Of a DNA stretch of 64,000 nt, positions 29,908 to 38,817 are shown one piece after another. Below the pieces are notes generated by a model that was given only the letters and a program-made list of their open reading frames with translations, was not told where the DNA came from and made no database searches. The first letter of the stretch is position 1. Each line of letters starts with the position of its first letter. Made by a program: the position numbers and the translations under genes. The stretch spans positions 744,001-808,000 of the forward strand of contig NZ_CP067101.1 of assembly GCF_016616425.1 (NCBI RefSeq). Reading direction: 5' to 3'. Source of the stretch: Bradyrhizobium diazoefficiens (GTDB lineage Bacteria; Pseudomonadota; Alphaproteobacteria; Rhizobiales; Xanthobacteraceae).

Positions 29908-31152
29908 CTACCGCTTCGCGTCGGCCTGCTCCGTGACGGAGCACGAGATCAGCATCGTATAGGCGCGGGCGTTGCCGGCGATGTCGGTGGTTTTGAGTTC
30001 GCCCCTGGGCTCGGCGGTCTGGTAGGGGACTACGGAATTGTCGAGGAAGTCACGCAGCGCGCCGGTCTTGATGGCGAAGTTGATGTTTTCGGGAATATCG
30101 CCGGTCGCAGCGGCGATACGCAATCCGGGGATCTTGCCGGTGACCACACCCACGATCTGGCCGGCGGTGTCGAACAGCGGGCCGCCGCTGTTGCCGGGCT
30201 GCACGGGTGCACTGATTTGCAGGAAACGCGTGTCATTGCGCATGCCGCTGAGCGAGCTGACGATACCAGTCGTCACGGTGAAGTCCGAGCTGAGCAATCC
30301 GTGGTAGGGAAAGCCGATCGCGACGACGGTATCGCCGGAGTGGAACGAGCGGTCGCGGATACGGGCGAAGTCCTTGAATGTCGCCGTCGAAGGCGCCTGA
30401 AGCAAAGCGAGATCATTGTTGGTGTCCGTCGAAACGACGCGCAGCACCATCGCGGCCTCGCCAGTGAGGTTGCCCTTGAGGTCGCCGACGCAGCCATTGA
30501 TCACATGGTTGTTGGTGACGATGTGCCCGCTGGCGCTTACCACGAAGCCGGTGCCGCTCTTGACTCCGGCGGCCTTGCCGCTGGCCGGCGGCAACGGCTT
30601 ATCCGGCGCGGTATGCGGCTTGGCGGCAACCTTGGTGAAATCGCCTGCCTTGCTGAGCCCCTCGGCCTTCACTTTGGTGACACAGTTCGCCAGCGCCGTG
30701 ATCACGGGGCCGGTCGAGGTCAGGTCGAAGTTCAGGACGGCGCGGCCGGCCGTCGCGACCATCAGGCTTGCCTTCTGAAACGTTCGCACGACATTGGCCG
30801 GCATGACGGCCGTGAGCATGTTCGGCTGATTGGCCGTGGCAAACAGCCTGGCCTGCTCCTGTCCGTCAAAGATGACGTCGATCGCGGCGTTCTCGCCCTG
30901 CTTGAAGCGATAGCTCGGACTCGCGAAGCCGAGGGACCATGAGCCGGCGGCGTTGTGGCCCACGACCAGGATGACGCCGTTCGCGTAAGGCGTCGTGGCG
31001 GCGCAATGGGAGAAGGCGCCCGTCCGGTCGTTGCTGAAGGCTCCGCCGATCCAGTTCCCGACATTGACGCTGCCAAACGGTCCCGCTGCATGCGCCGCGC
31101 CGACGGCGTTCGCCTGCAACAACGCCGCAATGATCAATGACTTAAGCCGCAT
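29908..31152 (-). CDS. Secreted trypsin-like serine protease (S1C/Deg-like)
   Basis: 414 residues. A Sec signal (MRLKSLIIAALLQANAVGAAHA) is followed by about 165 residues of unassigned domain and a Pro/Lys linker. The chymotrypsin-fold protease starts at about residue 200. The catalytic triad is visible: His in VTNNHVING, Asp in TNNDLALL, and Ser in VQPGNSGGPLFD. No PDZ domain follows, unlike DegP. It probably acts in the periplasm or outside the cell. The gene is divergent from the membrane protein/regulator operon. Confidence 0.87.
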   Translation of the reverse strand: MRLKSLIIAALLQANAVGAAHAAGPFGSVNVGNWIGGAFSNDRTGAFSHCAATTPYANGVILVVGHNAAGSWSLGFASPSYRFKQGENAAIDVIFDGQEQARLFATANQPNMLTAVMPANVVRTFQKASLMVATAGRAVLNFDLTSTGPVITALANCVTKVKAEGLSKAGDFTKVAAKPHTAPDKPLPPASGKAAGVKSGTGFVVSASGHIVTNNHVINGCVGDLKGNLTGEAAMVLRVVSTDTNNDLALLQAPSTATFKDFARIRDRSFHSGDTVVAIGFPYHGLLSSDFTVTTGIVSSLSGMRNDTRFLQISAPVQPGNSGGPLFDTAGQIVGVVTGKIPGLRIAAATGDIPENINFAIKTGALRDFLDNSVVPYQTAEPRGELKTTDIAGNARAYTMLISCSVTEQADAKR

Positions 31153-31258
31153 GGCACCCCCCAGGACGCTTTTGGATGCATCTTATCTGCGGGAGCATGC
31201 GTCGTGCAACCGGCAGTTGTTCGCAGGCGACCGGTATCCTCGCGACAGCTTTCGGGGC

Positions 31259-31302
31259 TTGCCTTTACACTTTGCGCCACGATATACTTTGCACTACAAA
31301 GT
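31259..31302 (+). promoter_or_regulatory. Promoter with overlapping palindromic operator (ACTTTGCACTACAAAGT)
   Basis: A -35-like TTGCCT (31259-31264) is 18 nt from a -10-like TATACT (31283-31288). The 17-bp near-palindrome ACTTTGCACTACAAAGT (31286-31302) overlaps the -10 box, and an extra half-site ACTTTGCG lies at 31269-31276. A sequence identical at 15 of 17 positions recurs at 32356-32372. Because the operon encodes a winged-helix regulator, autoregulation through this site is the simplest reading. Confidence 0.6.
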
Positions 31303-31349
31303 AATGAGCCGAACAAATCCCGAAACATGCACGGAGCGAGGTTCTGGCG

Positions 31350-31973
31350 TTGTCAACGCGCGATCTCGACAAGGCACTGGCCGACATCGTTGCGATCCGC
31401 AGTCAGATTGCGGCCGGCACGTCGTTCCGCGGCTACGGCCCGGCGACCATGGCGGCGACCGGCGCCGTTGCGTTCATCACGGCGATCCTGCAATCCTGGT
31501 TGCTCGGTGATCCCACCGGCGATCCGCTCGGCTTCTTTTTCGGCTGGTTCATCGCCGCCGCGCTCTCCGGCCTGATGATCGGGATCGAGATGCGCGCGCG
31601 ATCGCGCCGTCATCATTCGGGTCTGGCCGACGCAATGATCCATCAAGCGGTCGAACAGTTCCTGCCCGCAGGCGTTGCCGGCGTGCTGCTCGCGGTGGTG
31701 ATGTGGAAGTTCGCGGGCGAGACGCTGTGGCTGCTCCCGGGCCTGTGGCAGATCCTGGTGTCGCTCGGCATCTTCGCCTCCATCCGCTCGCTGCCGCGCA
31801 CCGTTGCGTTCGCCGGCGCCTGGTATTTCGTGTCCGGCTTCGCGGTGGTGGTATTCGCGAGCCAGACCCACACGCTGTCGCCATGGACCATGGGCTTGCC
31901 CTTCGTGATCGGGCAGTCGGCGATGGCTGGCATTCTGTATGTCGCATCGGGAGACCATGGTGTCGAAGACTGA
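31350..31973 (+). CDS. Integral membrane protein, hypothetical
   Basis: A 207-residue protein with about five to six hydrophobic segments, including ATMAATGAVAFITAILQSWL, FFFGWFIAAALSGLMIGI, FLPAGVAGVLLAVVMWKF and AWYFVSGFAVVVFA. The likely start is TTG at 31350 with a GGAG about 14 nt upstream, so the initiation site is less certain. The 3' end overlaps the next gene, the winged-helix regulator, by 17 nt. The two may form a membrane sensor/repressor pair, but no ligand is recognised. Confidence 0.7.
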   Translation: MSTRDLDKALADIVAIRSQIAAGTSFRGYGPATMAATGAVAFITAILQSWLLGDPTGDPLGFFFGWFIAAALSGLMIGIEMRARSRRHHSGLADAMIHQAVEQFLPAGVAGVLLAVVMWKFAGETLWLLPGLWQILVSLGIFASIRSLPRTVAFAGAWYFVSGFAVVVFASQTHTLSPWTMGLPFVIGQSAMAGILYVASGDHGVED

Positions 31974-32334
31974 CAGCGCACCCTTCTCCTATGAAGGGCT
32001 CGACCGCGTCATCCACGAGAAGGCGAGGCTCGGGCTTCTGACCTCGCTGATGGCACATCCCAAGGGGCTGGCATTCGCCGACCTCAAGCAGCTCTGCGGC
32101 CTCACCGACGGCAATCTCAGCCGGCACCTCGCCGTGCTCCAGGAGGCCGGCCTTGTCGAGGTGACCAAGGGCTACGAGGGCAACCGCCCGCACACCACCT
32201 GCCGCCTCACCAAGACCGGCCGCCGCCGCTTCCTCGGCTATCTCGCCGTGCTCGAACGGCTGGTGCGCGACGCTGCGAAGGCCGCCGGGCGCGACGCGCC
32301 GCCGCTCGGCCGCCTCGGTATCCTCTCGACCTGA
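31957..32334 (+). CDS. Winged-helix transcriptional regulator
   Basis: A 125-residue protein dominated by a winged helix-turn-helix. Helices span RLGLLTSLMAHPKGLAFADLKQ, recognition helix GNLSRHLAVLQEAGLV and a wing with NRPHTTCRLTKTGR. It is of the single-domain MarR/ArsR-like type (winged-helix DNA-binding domain, PF13601 style). GGGAGA lies 3 nt before the ATG at 31957. The gene overlaps the upstream membrane protein gene. Two copies of a 17-bp palindrome, at the operon promoter and at the downstream uppS-like start, are its likely targets. Confidence 0.82.
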   Translation: MVSKTDSAPFSYEGLDRVIHEKARLGLLTSLMAHPKGLAFADLKQLCGLTDGNLSRHLAVLQEAGLVEVTKGYEGNRPHTTCRLTKTGRRRFLGYLAVLERLVRDAAKAAGRDAPPLGRLGILST

Positions 32335-32355
32335 TCCTCCCCTTTTTGACCGGAG

Positions 32356-32372
32356 ACTTTGCAATGCAAAGT
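32356..32372 (+). promoter_or_regulatory. Second copy of the palindromic operator at the uppS-like start codon
   Basis: ACTTTGCAATGCAAAGT is a perfect 8-bp inverted repeat around one central base. It includes the ATG (32364) and abuts the GGAG ribosome-binding site of the uppS-like gene. It matches the upstream operator at 15 of 17 bases. Binding here could block elongation into, or translation of, the gene. Confidence 0.55.
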
Positions 32373-33104
32373 GACGTCACGTCCCGCAACGAGAAGCTTC
32401 ATGTCGGCATCATCATGGACGGCAACGGACGATGGGCGACGCGGCGCGGGCTGTCGCGCGTGCGCGGCCACGAGGCCGGCGTCGAAACGATCCGCCGCAT
32501 CGTCGAGGCCGCACCCAAGCAGGGCATCGGCACGCTGACGCTCTACGCCTTTTCCACCGACAATTGGCGCAGGCCAAGAGCCGAGGTCGCCGCGCTGATG
32601 ACCTTGCTGCGCTTCTATCTCGCCAATGAGGTGCAGAGCCTTGTCAAGAACGGTGTGCGGCTCACCGTGATCGGCCGTCGCGATCGCCTGCCTGACGGCA
32701 TCGCAGGCGCGATCGCGCGCGCCGAGCAAGCCACCGCCCACGGCGGCACGCTGCACCTGCGCATCGCGGTCGACTATTCCGCGCGCGACGCCATCCTCAA
32801 TGCCGCGGCGAAGGCGGCCGCGTTGACCAGCATCACCCGCGAAGCCTTCTCGCAACTCGTCACCGGCGAAGCCGGCCTGCGCGACGTCGATCTCATCATC
32901 CGCACCTCGGGCGAGAAGCGGCTGTCGGACTTCCTGCTCTGGGAAGGTGCCTATGCCGAGCTGCACTTCACCGAGCGGATGTGGCCGGAATTCGAGGCGA
33001 GCGATCTCGCCGCTGCCCTGGCCTCCTTCCATGGCCGCGAGCGCCGCTTCGGCGGCCTTCAGGCGATCATGCCCGAGGAGGTGCCTTCACTCTCCCGTGT
33101 GTGA
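32364..33104 (+). CDS. uppS: Isoprenyl (undecaprenyl-type) diphosphate synthase, probable second copy
   Basis: A 246-residue cis-prenyltransferase. HVGIIMDGNGRWA near residue 13 contains the catalytic Asp19. RTSGEKRLSDFLLWEGAYAE near the C-terminus is the substrate- and metal-binding signature. It adds isopentenyl units to farnesyl diphosphate to make polyprenyl carriers. The context is not the usual frr-cdsA-dxr operon but a winged-helix regulator and a membrane protein, so this is probably a regulated paralogue. The start at 32364 has GGAG upstream. An ATG-like start 18 nt earlier is less likely. Confidence 0.9.
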   Translation: MQSDVTSRNEKLHVGIIMDGNGRWATRRGLSRVRGHEAGVETIRRIVEAAPKQGIGTLTLYAFSTDNWRRPRAEVAALMTLLRFYLANEVQSLVKNGVRLTVIGRRDRLPDGIAGAIARAEQATAHGGTLHLRIAVDYSARDAILNAAAKAAALTSITREAFSQLVTGEAGLRDVDLIIRTSGEKRLSDFLLWEGAYAELHFTERMWPEFEASDLAAALASFHGRERRFGGLQAIMPEEVPSLSRV

Positions 33105-33274
33105 CGTGCGGCACATGTGATGCCGGTCTCGACATCGCCGAACAGATCAAGTTGAAGGGCGATCTCGCCAAGGTGCAGGCGCAGTTCAACGCCTGGGCCG
33201 AGGAGAGCGGCCTGCCCTATACTTATCTGTCGCGCATCTGCGCGCTATCGGTCGGCAAGGTCAGCAGCGAGTAG
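33101..33274 (+). CDS. Small hypothetical protein, overlapping uppS
   Basis: A 57-residue frame whose GTG overlaps the uppS stop (GTGA, 33101-33104), suggesting translational coupling. It has an N-terminal CGTC motif, an amphipathic stretch (EQIKLKGDLAKVQAQFNAWA) and a C-terminal LPYTYLSRICALSVG. No family was recognised. It could be the surviving C-terminus of a larger protein. The stretch 33275-33480 shows no gene. Confidence 0.4.
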   Translation: MTCGTCDAGLDIAEQIKLKGDLAKVQAQFNAWAEESGLPYTYLSRICALSVGKVSSE

Positions 33275-33480
33275 CGGCCTCCTCCCTCCAATCATGTGCG
33301 CAGTGTGGCGATCCCGTGCAATGAGCGCGGCGGACGCCGCGCGCGATCACGAAATAAATTTTCTCGGAACATTACTGTGCAGCGCCCGTTCGGAAGCTTA
33401 AGCCAGGCGAATATCGGCGCAGGGAACGCCCGTTTTGGCTCAGCTCAATGAAACCCGACGTGACAGAAACGGAGCAGCTC

Positions 33481-33774
33481 ATGAAGCTAACATCCGAACA
33501 GGTGAAGCAGACCGTCCATCAACTCGGCGCTCAGGTGCTGCCCGACGAGCATCCCGCCATGCCGCAGCTTAACAGCATGTTCGGGGAGCACACTTTCTTC
33601 GTCGACGAGACGGGCCTCAAGGTCCTCGAGCCCACGGCGTCGCCTGGTGCCGACCGCCAGAGCGGCGAAGTCGTCAGCCTCGCCAACTGGGGCGATTCCG
33701 ATCTGACCCGCCTGATGGCGCACGAGCCCGAGCCGACCGGCGTGATCGTGGAGTTCGAGCATGTGAGGCATTGA
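33481..33774 (+). CDS. Conserved hypothetical small protein
   Basis: A 97-residue acidic soluble protein (MKLTSEQVKQTVHQLGAQVL start, with FGEHTFFVDETGLKVLEP in the middle). GGAGC precedes the ATG at 33481. An in-frame ATG at 33448 lacks a good ribosome-binding site. The pattern of strands and the lack of signal or membrane segments suggest a small cytoplasmic alpha/beta protein. The function is unknown. Confidence 0.65.
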   Translation: MKLTSEQVKQTVHQLGAQVLPDEHPAMPQLNSMFGEHTFFVDETGLKVLEPTASPGADRQSGEVVSLANWGDSDLTRLMAHEPEPTGVIVEFEHVRH

Positions 33775-33883
33775 GGGCCGGAGCGACCGGCTTTCAACGG
33801 TGGCGGGTCTGAAAAATCCCGTCACCGTCAGTCGCGCACAACGAGCGCTCCATGGTGAGGCGACTCCAAGCGGGTCGTAGAAG

Positions 33884-35296
33884 CTATGCGACGACCGGAA
33901 TCTCGACGGCGATCTGAGTTCCCGGACTCGTCTTGCTCTCGAGCCGCAGGCGCCCGTTCAATGACGAGGCGACCAGGTTGAATGCGATGTGCAGTCCCAG
34001 GCCAGCATGGCCCCGCTCGCGCCTCGTCGTCACGAAGGGGTCGAAGATGTGAGGCCTCAACTGATCGGGGATTCCGACGCCGTCATCGGCGCAGACGAGG
34101 CGGACCGATTTGGAGTCCGGCTGGCTGACCGTGATGACGAGCCTGCCGCCTCCTTTGTCGGGGTAAGCATGCCCTGCGGTATTGAGAGCGAGATTGCTGA
34201 TCACCTGAGCAAGCGCGCCGGGATAGCTGTTGAGCTGGATGCCCGCCGGGCATTCGACCTCGACCGCCAAAGCATGGTGCGACAGCAGTGGTCCAAGCTT
34301 GGACATCAACTCCGACAGCCAATCCTTCAGCTCGAAGGTGCGCCGGTCCTCGTCGGCCTGGTGGACCGCGACCTGCCTGAAGCTATGCACCATCTCGGAC
34401 GCGCGGTGCAAATTGTCGAAAGTCAGGCTGAGGCCTTGCTTGAGCCTGTCGATCCCCTTCGTCAGATCGGAGCGCCGAACCGATGATCCGCCCAATGCGT
34501 CGGCCATTGTCTGCAGATCGGTCTGCATGGTTGTCGAGGTCGTCAAGGCGAGGCCGAGCGGCGTGCTGACCTCGTGCGCAACGCCCGCCACCAACTGCCC
34601 GAGCGAGGCGAGCTTTTCCGCCTGCACGAGGTGCTCCTGGGTCGCGCGGAGATCGCGCAGTGACTTCTCCGAGCGTTCTTTTTCCCGCTGCAGCGCCTCG
34701 GATGTCCGGAATTGCTTTCGCGCTCGATACTCGCGCGCAGCCACGGCATAGAGCGACAATGCGTAAGCGTTTCCGACCAGCGAATGATTGATGAATCTCA
34801 GGCCCGTCGGCAACGTCGGCGCGAACGTCTCGGCGACCAGCAGCGCCACCCACGACAGAGAACAGAAAATCGCCAGGGAGCCGATCCGCAAAGGCAGCAT
34901 GGTCGAGACGAACAGGATGATCATCATCATGCCGGGAGCGGCAAACGTGAAGCCCGACGGCAGGACGAGATAGATGCTCGGCAGGATGCAGCCGGGAATG
35001 ACACAATAGACGAGGAAAATCGCCTCGGCCCATGGCTTCATCCGTCGCCGTGACAGCAGCGCGGTCAGCGGGAGCAGCACGAAGAGGGCAGTGCCGCCAC
35101 GGATTGCAAGCGTGGTCGGAACGACTTCGGGGTAGAGCACCCAATCCCAGATGGTGTAGCCGGCATAGGTCGCGGCGCCGAGCAGCATTGCGATCTGCGT
35201 CCACCCGAGACTGCCCCGGACGTATTGGTCGACAAACCGCCGCTCCTCGATGCGGTCTTCGAAGCGCAGCCCGAGGCGGATCAATAAGGCAAGCAT
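33884..35296 (-). CDS. Membrane-bound sensor histidine kinase
   Basis: 470 residues. The N-terminal 190 residues carry five or six hydrophobic segments (for example WTQIAMLLGAATYAGYTIWD and FAAPGMMMIILFVSTMLPL) forming a membrane sensor. A coiled-coil linker (residues 195-230) leads to the HisKA-like box, with the phospho-acceptor in GQLVAGVAHEVSTPLG. The ATPase domain has NLALNTAGHAY (N box), CADDGVGIP (G1), FDPFVTTRR (F) and GHAGLGLHIAFNL (G2). The HEVSTPLG form is typical of the HWE-unrelated hybrid-lacking kinases of rhizobia. No response regulator gene is adjacent, so the partner is unknown. Confidence 0.88.
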   Translation of the reverse strand: MLALLIRLGLRFEDRIEERRFVDQYVRGSLGWTQIAMLLGAATYAGYTIWDWVLYPEVVPTTLAIRGGTALFVLLPLTALLSRRRMKPWAEAIFLVYCVIPGCILPSIYLVLPSGFTFAAPGMMMIILFVSTMLPLRIGSLAIFCSLSWVALLVAETFAPTLPTGLRFINHSLVGNAYALSLYAVAAREYRARKQFRTSEALQREKERSEKSLRDLRATQEHLVQAEKLASLGQLVAGVAHEVSTPLGLALTTSTTMQTDLQTMADALGGSSVRRSDLTKGIDRLKQGLSLTFDNLHRASEMVHSFRQVAVHQADEDRRTFELKDWLSELMSKLGPLLSHHALAVEVECPAGIQLNSYPGALAQVISNLALNTAGHAYPDKGGGRLVITVSQPDSKSVRLVCADDGVGIPDQLRPHIFDPFVTTRRERGHAGLGLHIAFNLVASSLNGRLRLESKTSPGTQIAVEIPVVA

Positions 35297-35402
35297 TCCA
35301 ACATCAATCGCAAGGAAGTTCGTATTCTGATGTCTCTACGACAGGTTTGAAGCCGCGTCGCGGATAAAGATGTCGCGTTCGCCGAGGATTCCGCCGCCTG
35401 GT

Positions 35403-36503
35403 TCAAATGCCGAAAGTCAGTTGCGGCCCCGCATCGTCCCCGATCTGGAGAGAAGACAGCGATACCCCCAGCAGCCTGACGCGCTTGGGCAGCGGCATCT
35501 CGGCTTCGAGCAGCCCGCAGGCCAGCCGCACCAGATCGTCCCGGCCTGCAACCGGCGCTGCGACAGACCTGCTGCGCGTGATGATTTCGAAGTCGGCAAA
35601 TTTGATCTTCAAGGTAATTGTGCGGCCCCGGTTGCCGGTCGCCTCGCAATGGCGCCACACCTTGTCAACGAGAGGCTCGAGCTCGGCGACCAGCGTGTCG
35701 AATTCGGCGAGATCGGTCGAGAACGTGTTCTCTGCCCCGATGGATTTGCGGATCCGGTTGGCCCGGACCGGCCGCTCGTCGACCCCGCGCGAGATCCAGT
35801 AGTAATAGGCACCCGACTTGCCGAAATTCGCATTCATGAACTCCAACGTCTGATTGCGGACGTCGAGTCCGGTGAACATGCCGAGCGCGTTCATCTTTGC
35901 GCTGGTCGCCGGGCCTATGCCATGGAATTTTCCGACGGGCAGCGTCTCGACGAAGGCTGGTCCCATCTCCGGCGAGATCACGAATTGACCGTTGGGCTTG
36001 CGATGATCGGAGGCGAGCTTGGCCAGAAACTTGTTGTAGGAGATGCCCGCCGAAGCGTTGAGGCCCGTCTCGGCCTTGATCGTCTCGCGGATCCGCAGCG
36101 CGATATCCCGCGCCAGCGGGATGCCTTGCAGGTTTTCCGTCACGTCGAGATAGGCCTCGTCGAGCGACAGCGGCTCGATGATGGGCGTATGCTCGGCGAA
36201 GATCTCGCGGATCTGCCTGCTGATTGCCTTGTAGACCTCGAAGCGCGGTCTGACGAAGATCAGCTCGGGACATTGCCGCTTCGCCGTCACAGACGGCATG
36301 GCGGAGCGAACGCCGAACTTGCGGGCCTCGTAGCTGGCGGCTGCGACGACGCCGCGCTCCGCCGAGCCTCCGACTGCAACCGGCTTTCCGCGCAGATCCG
36401 GATTGTCGCGTTGCTCCACGGACGCATAGAAGGCATTCATGTCGATATGGATGATCTTGCGGACGGGCGAGGCCTCGCCGGTCACCGTGTCGGATTCGCT
36501 CAT
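35403..36503 (-). CDS. dinB: DNA polymerase IV (Y-family translesion polymerase)
   Basis: A 366-residue Y-family polymerase. IIHIDMNAFYASVEQRDNP carries the first catalytic Asp. SLDEAYLDVTENLQG holds the second acidic pair. AGISYNKFLAKLASDHRKPNG and the thumb/little-finger segments follow. It copies damaged DNA with low fidelity. The ATG at 36503 is preferred over an in-frame TTG at 36518. The C-terminus ends QLTFGI without a canonical clamp-binding QLxLF motif, although the Q-L-x-F pattern is close. Alphaproteobacteria often carry several dinB copies. Confidence 0.93.
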   Translation of the reverse strand: MSESDTVTGEASPVRKIIHIDMNAFYASVEQRDNPDLRGKPVAVGGSAERGVVAAASYEARKFGVRSAMPSVTAKRQCPELIFVRPRFEVYKAISRQIREIFAEHTPIIEPLSLDEAYLDVTENLQGIPLARDIALRIRETIKAETGLNASAGISYNKFLAKLASDHRKPNGQFVISPEMGPAFVETLPVGKFHGIGPATSAKMNALGMFTGLDVRNQTLEFMNANFGKSGAYYYWISRGVDERPVRANRIRKSIGAENTFSTDLAEFDTLVAELEPLVDKVWRHCEATGNRGRTITLKIKFADFEIITRSRSVAAPVAGRDDLVRLACGLLEAEMPLPKRVRLLGVSLSSLQIGDDAGPQLTFGI

Positions 36504-36909
36504 GGAAGGATGATACAATCGCGCGAAGGCGAGCGCGAGGTGATGATGCTTCGGTTGTCGGTCTTCGTGGCGGGCGTCGTCGGCATCGGCCGGTTGATCG
36601 GTGCGACCAACGCTTCACTGAGCCTGATCGCCCGAGACTGCACGCAGAGAAGCAAACGCGCAATCGGGGCGCGCCGCTGGGGGTGACGATCTCGTTGCGG
36701 ATCGGCACCTCGATCACAAGGCGATCACCGTGAAAGAGTTGTGCGCCTGCTATTTCGCTGATCTCCAGGCCAGGCTCATCCTGGGAGGCGGGCTCATCCT
36801 GGGAAAAGGGGGACGACCGAAAAGGCTTCAACTATCGTCGCCGATGCTGGGCGCATCGAGCGTCACATCGTGCCCCTTCCGGGAACCCGGCGGGTCAAGG
36901 AACAAAGCG
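36504..36909. other. Intergenic region between dinB and a Crp-type regulator
   Basis: No convincing gene was found. A minus-strand frame entering from 36831 encodes a short protein-like stretch (GLEISEIAGAQLFHGDRL) but then degenerates, so a decayed gene is possible. GGCTCATCCTGGGA is directly repeated at about 36775-36800. Confidence 0.35.
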
Positions 36910-37617
36910 CTATGGGTCGGCCTCGTTCGAATGAAATATCCGGCGATAGTGGGATCGGACATCGCCTTCACATTCGCAGGCCCGCTGGTTGATCATGTCG
37001 AGGTCGAGAAGACGGATGCGCCCCCGGGAATAGGTTATCATTCCCGCCTTTTGAAGCTCGCCGGCCACCTCTGTAACGCTGGTGCGCCTTACCCCCATCA
37101 TTTGCGCAAGAAATTCCTGCGTAAGAGGAAGATCATTCCCAGCCAGATCGTGCATTCGCAGGAGCCATTTGCATGTTCGCGCCTGAACCGTGTGCAGAGC
37201 GTTACAAGCCGCCGTTTGTTGTACTTGAGCCAAAAAGAACTGGTCGTATTTCACGAGCATCCCGCGAAAGGCTGGGATCGCATCGGCTGCTGCGCGCAAT
37301 ACGTCAGAGGAAATTACTGAAACGTCCCCCGGCACCTGCATCACGACGTGGTTGAGAGAAACCTTGTCATCAAGAGCCTGCGACGAGCCAAACACGCCGT
37401 CGTTTCCGATCATCCCGGTTTCGATAGCTCCACCGCCGATGGTCTCCACAACACATGAAATGATGCCGGTGTGAGGGAAATAGACTTTCTCTATGCGAGC
37501 ATGAGTTTCGGCGAGGACGTCGCCCTGCGCCAGCGGCACAACAACCAGAGCGGACGAGATGCTGTCGAGAACGTCCGAGCTGAGCCTATTGAGAAGGAAG
37601 TTTTTTCTGTGCGGCAC
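36910..37617 (-). CDS. Crp/Fnr family transcriptional regulator
   Basis: 235 residues. The N-terminal 125 residues form a cyclic-nucleotide-binding-like beta barrel (VVPLAQGDVLAETHARIEKVYFP and later IGNDGVFG). A long dimer helix follows, then a winged HTH with the recognition region MMGVRRTSVTEVAGELQKAGM. There are no N-terminal FNR cysteines, so a 4Fe-4S oxygen sensor is unlikely. Many rhizobial relatives with this opening (MPHRKNFLLNRLSSDVLDSI) are orphan regulators with unknown ligands. A 447-bp gap (37618-38064) upstream holds no recognisable gene. Confidence 0.87.
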   Translation of the reverse strand: MPHRKNFLLNRLSSDVLDSISSALVVVPLAQGDVLAETHARIEKVYFPHTGIISCVVETIGGGAIETGMIGNDGVFGSSQALDDKVSLNHVVMQVPGDVSVISSDVLRAAADAIPAFRGMLVKYDQFFLAQVQQTAACNALHTVQARTCKWLLRMHDLAGNDLPLTQEFLAQMMGVRRTSVTEVAGELQKAGMITYSRGRIRLLDLDMINQRACECEGDVRSHYRRIFHSNEADP

Positions 37618-38064
37618 TGAGTGCGCTCCTCTGCTGTGCAGGCGGGAGCAAAAGCACTCTCAGCTATCGGCGCCCATTTGAATTGGCCGATAATTAGGCA
37701 ACCTTAGGCTCGCTGGCCGACATAGCAAGCGATAAAATGAGCCCGATCTTTGCCGAGCCCCGGTCCGCTGCGAATGGAAGTCCAATTCCTCTGTCGGGAA
37801 CCGGACATATGGGCCAGTATGCTGCATCGCTCGCAGGCGGCTGGCACGCCAGATCACCGTCAACAGATGTCAGATGGGATCGCCGGGTTGATCTGGCGGA
37901 TGACGACCGCCCGAGCCGCGATCCGCTGCGAACCAGCGAAAGAGTAGGCCGCCCTCTGCGGAGAGCCTGGCCTTTTGTTGCGATTGGTCGGCTACCGCAC
38001 CGACTGGCCTTACTAACGAGCGTTAACTTTTCTGCATCCCCCTTTCATTTGGAGGAGCCCGTTC

Positions 38065-38262
38065 ATGCAGAGACGCCGTTTCAAACAGACCACGTCGCTA
38101 GATCAACGCCTGGAAGAGCAGGCGAAGCGCCTACGCCAAGAGGCGCGTGGTCTTCCTCCGGGTGTCGAGCGCGACCGCCTAATTCGAAGAGCAAGGCAGG
38201 CCGAGGTCGCCGCACATATGAGCGAGTGGCTTTCGTCGCCCGGATTGCAGCCGCCAACATGA
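38065..38262 (+). CDS. Small conserved protein (Arg/Glu-rich, ends SSPGLQPP)
   Basis: A 65-residue charged helical protein. The pattern RLRQEARGLPPGVERDRLIRR followed by ARQAEVAAHMSEWLSSPGLQPP matches a small-protein type that I recall as multi-copy in Bradyrhizobium. GGAGGAG lies upstream of the ATG. The stop overlaps the next ATG (ATGA). The function is unknown, but the amphipathic helices suggest a binding partner. Confidence 0.65.
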   Translation: MQRRRFKQTTSLDQRLEEQAKRLRQEARGLPPGVERDRLIRRARQAEVAAHMSEWLSSPGLQPPT

Positions 38263-38447
38263 CCAAGGTACGAACTGAGAAGGCGCCCCTAATTCTGCAG
38301 GTGGCGGACGTTTTGCAACGTGCGCGTAAATTGCCCATTGGTGCCGCTAGAAACGACCTCCGGCAGTTGGCAATAGGACTGCTCAAACTCCACCGGGCAG
38401 GTGTCCGCGCTAACGTTCAGATCATAGAAGAACGCACGTGCCACTAA
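38259..38447 (+). CDS. Small conserved protein, coupled partner of the preceding gene
   Basis: 62 residues starting MTKVRTEKAPLILQVADVLQ, with RARKLPIGAARNDLRQLAIGLLKLHRAGVRA in the middle. The motif LPxGxxRNDLRQLA echoes LPPGVERDRLIRRA of the upstream gene, so the two small proteins may be related. The 4-nt overlap suggests coupled translation. The function is unknown. No gene is seen between 38448 and 38817. Confidence 0.6.
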   Translation: MTKVRTEKAPLILQVADVLQRARKLPIGAARNDLRQLAIGLLKLHRAGVRANVQIIEERTCH

Positions 38448-38817
38448 AGCCGCTTTTCTTAATGTTTCTTTGTCAGCTCTTGCGCCATCGCGAAACGGCG
38501 TGGTGCGCCAAAGTGGTGGATCCTACGCAGGTCCGGCCTCTGGCAATCTGAACGCAAGGTTCGGCCGCGGATTGGGCAGTGGTGCTGGCTTTTCATCGCC
38601 GAACTCATTGACCATCAGCCCCTGCAGCGACCGTAATTTTGCGAACGTCAATTCGCGTCGTTTCGACGATCCTGGTCATCGCGCACTCCAATTCTCATCT
38701 CGATAGTGCGATCAATTGTTTCGCGGGTTCATATTTGCTGCCCGCGCTTGCTCGCGTGAATGTCACAGCAACGCTTCTCAAGCCGATTAGGCTGTGTGTC
38801 GGCGTGAGGCCAGCGTG

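Noticed and set aside
36504..36909. Decayed gene between dinB and the Crp-type regulator
   Set aside because: A short protein-like stretch exists on the minus strand but no family was recognised and the frame soon degenerates.
38470..38706. Plus-strand 78-codon frame as a gene
   Set aside because: No ribosome-binding site, low-complexity translation and no recognisable motif.
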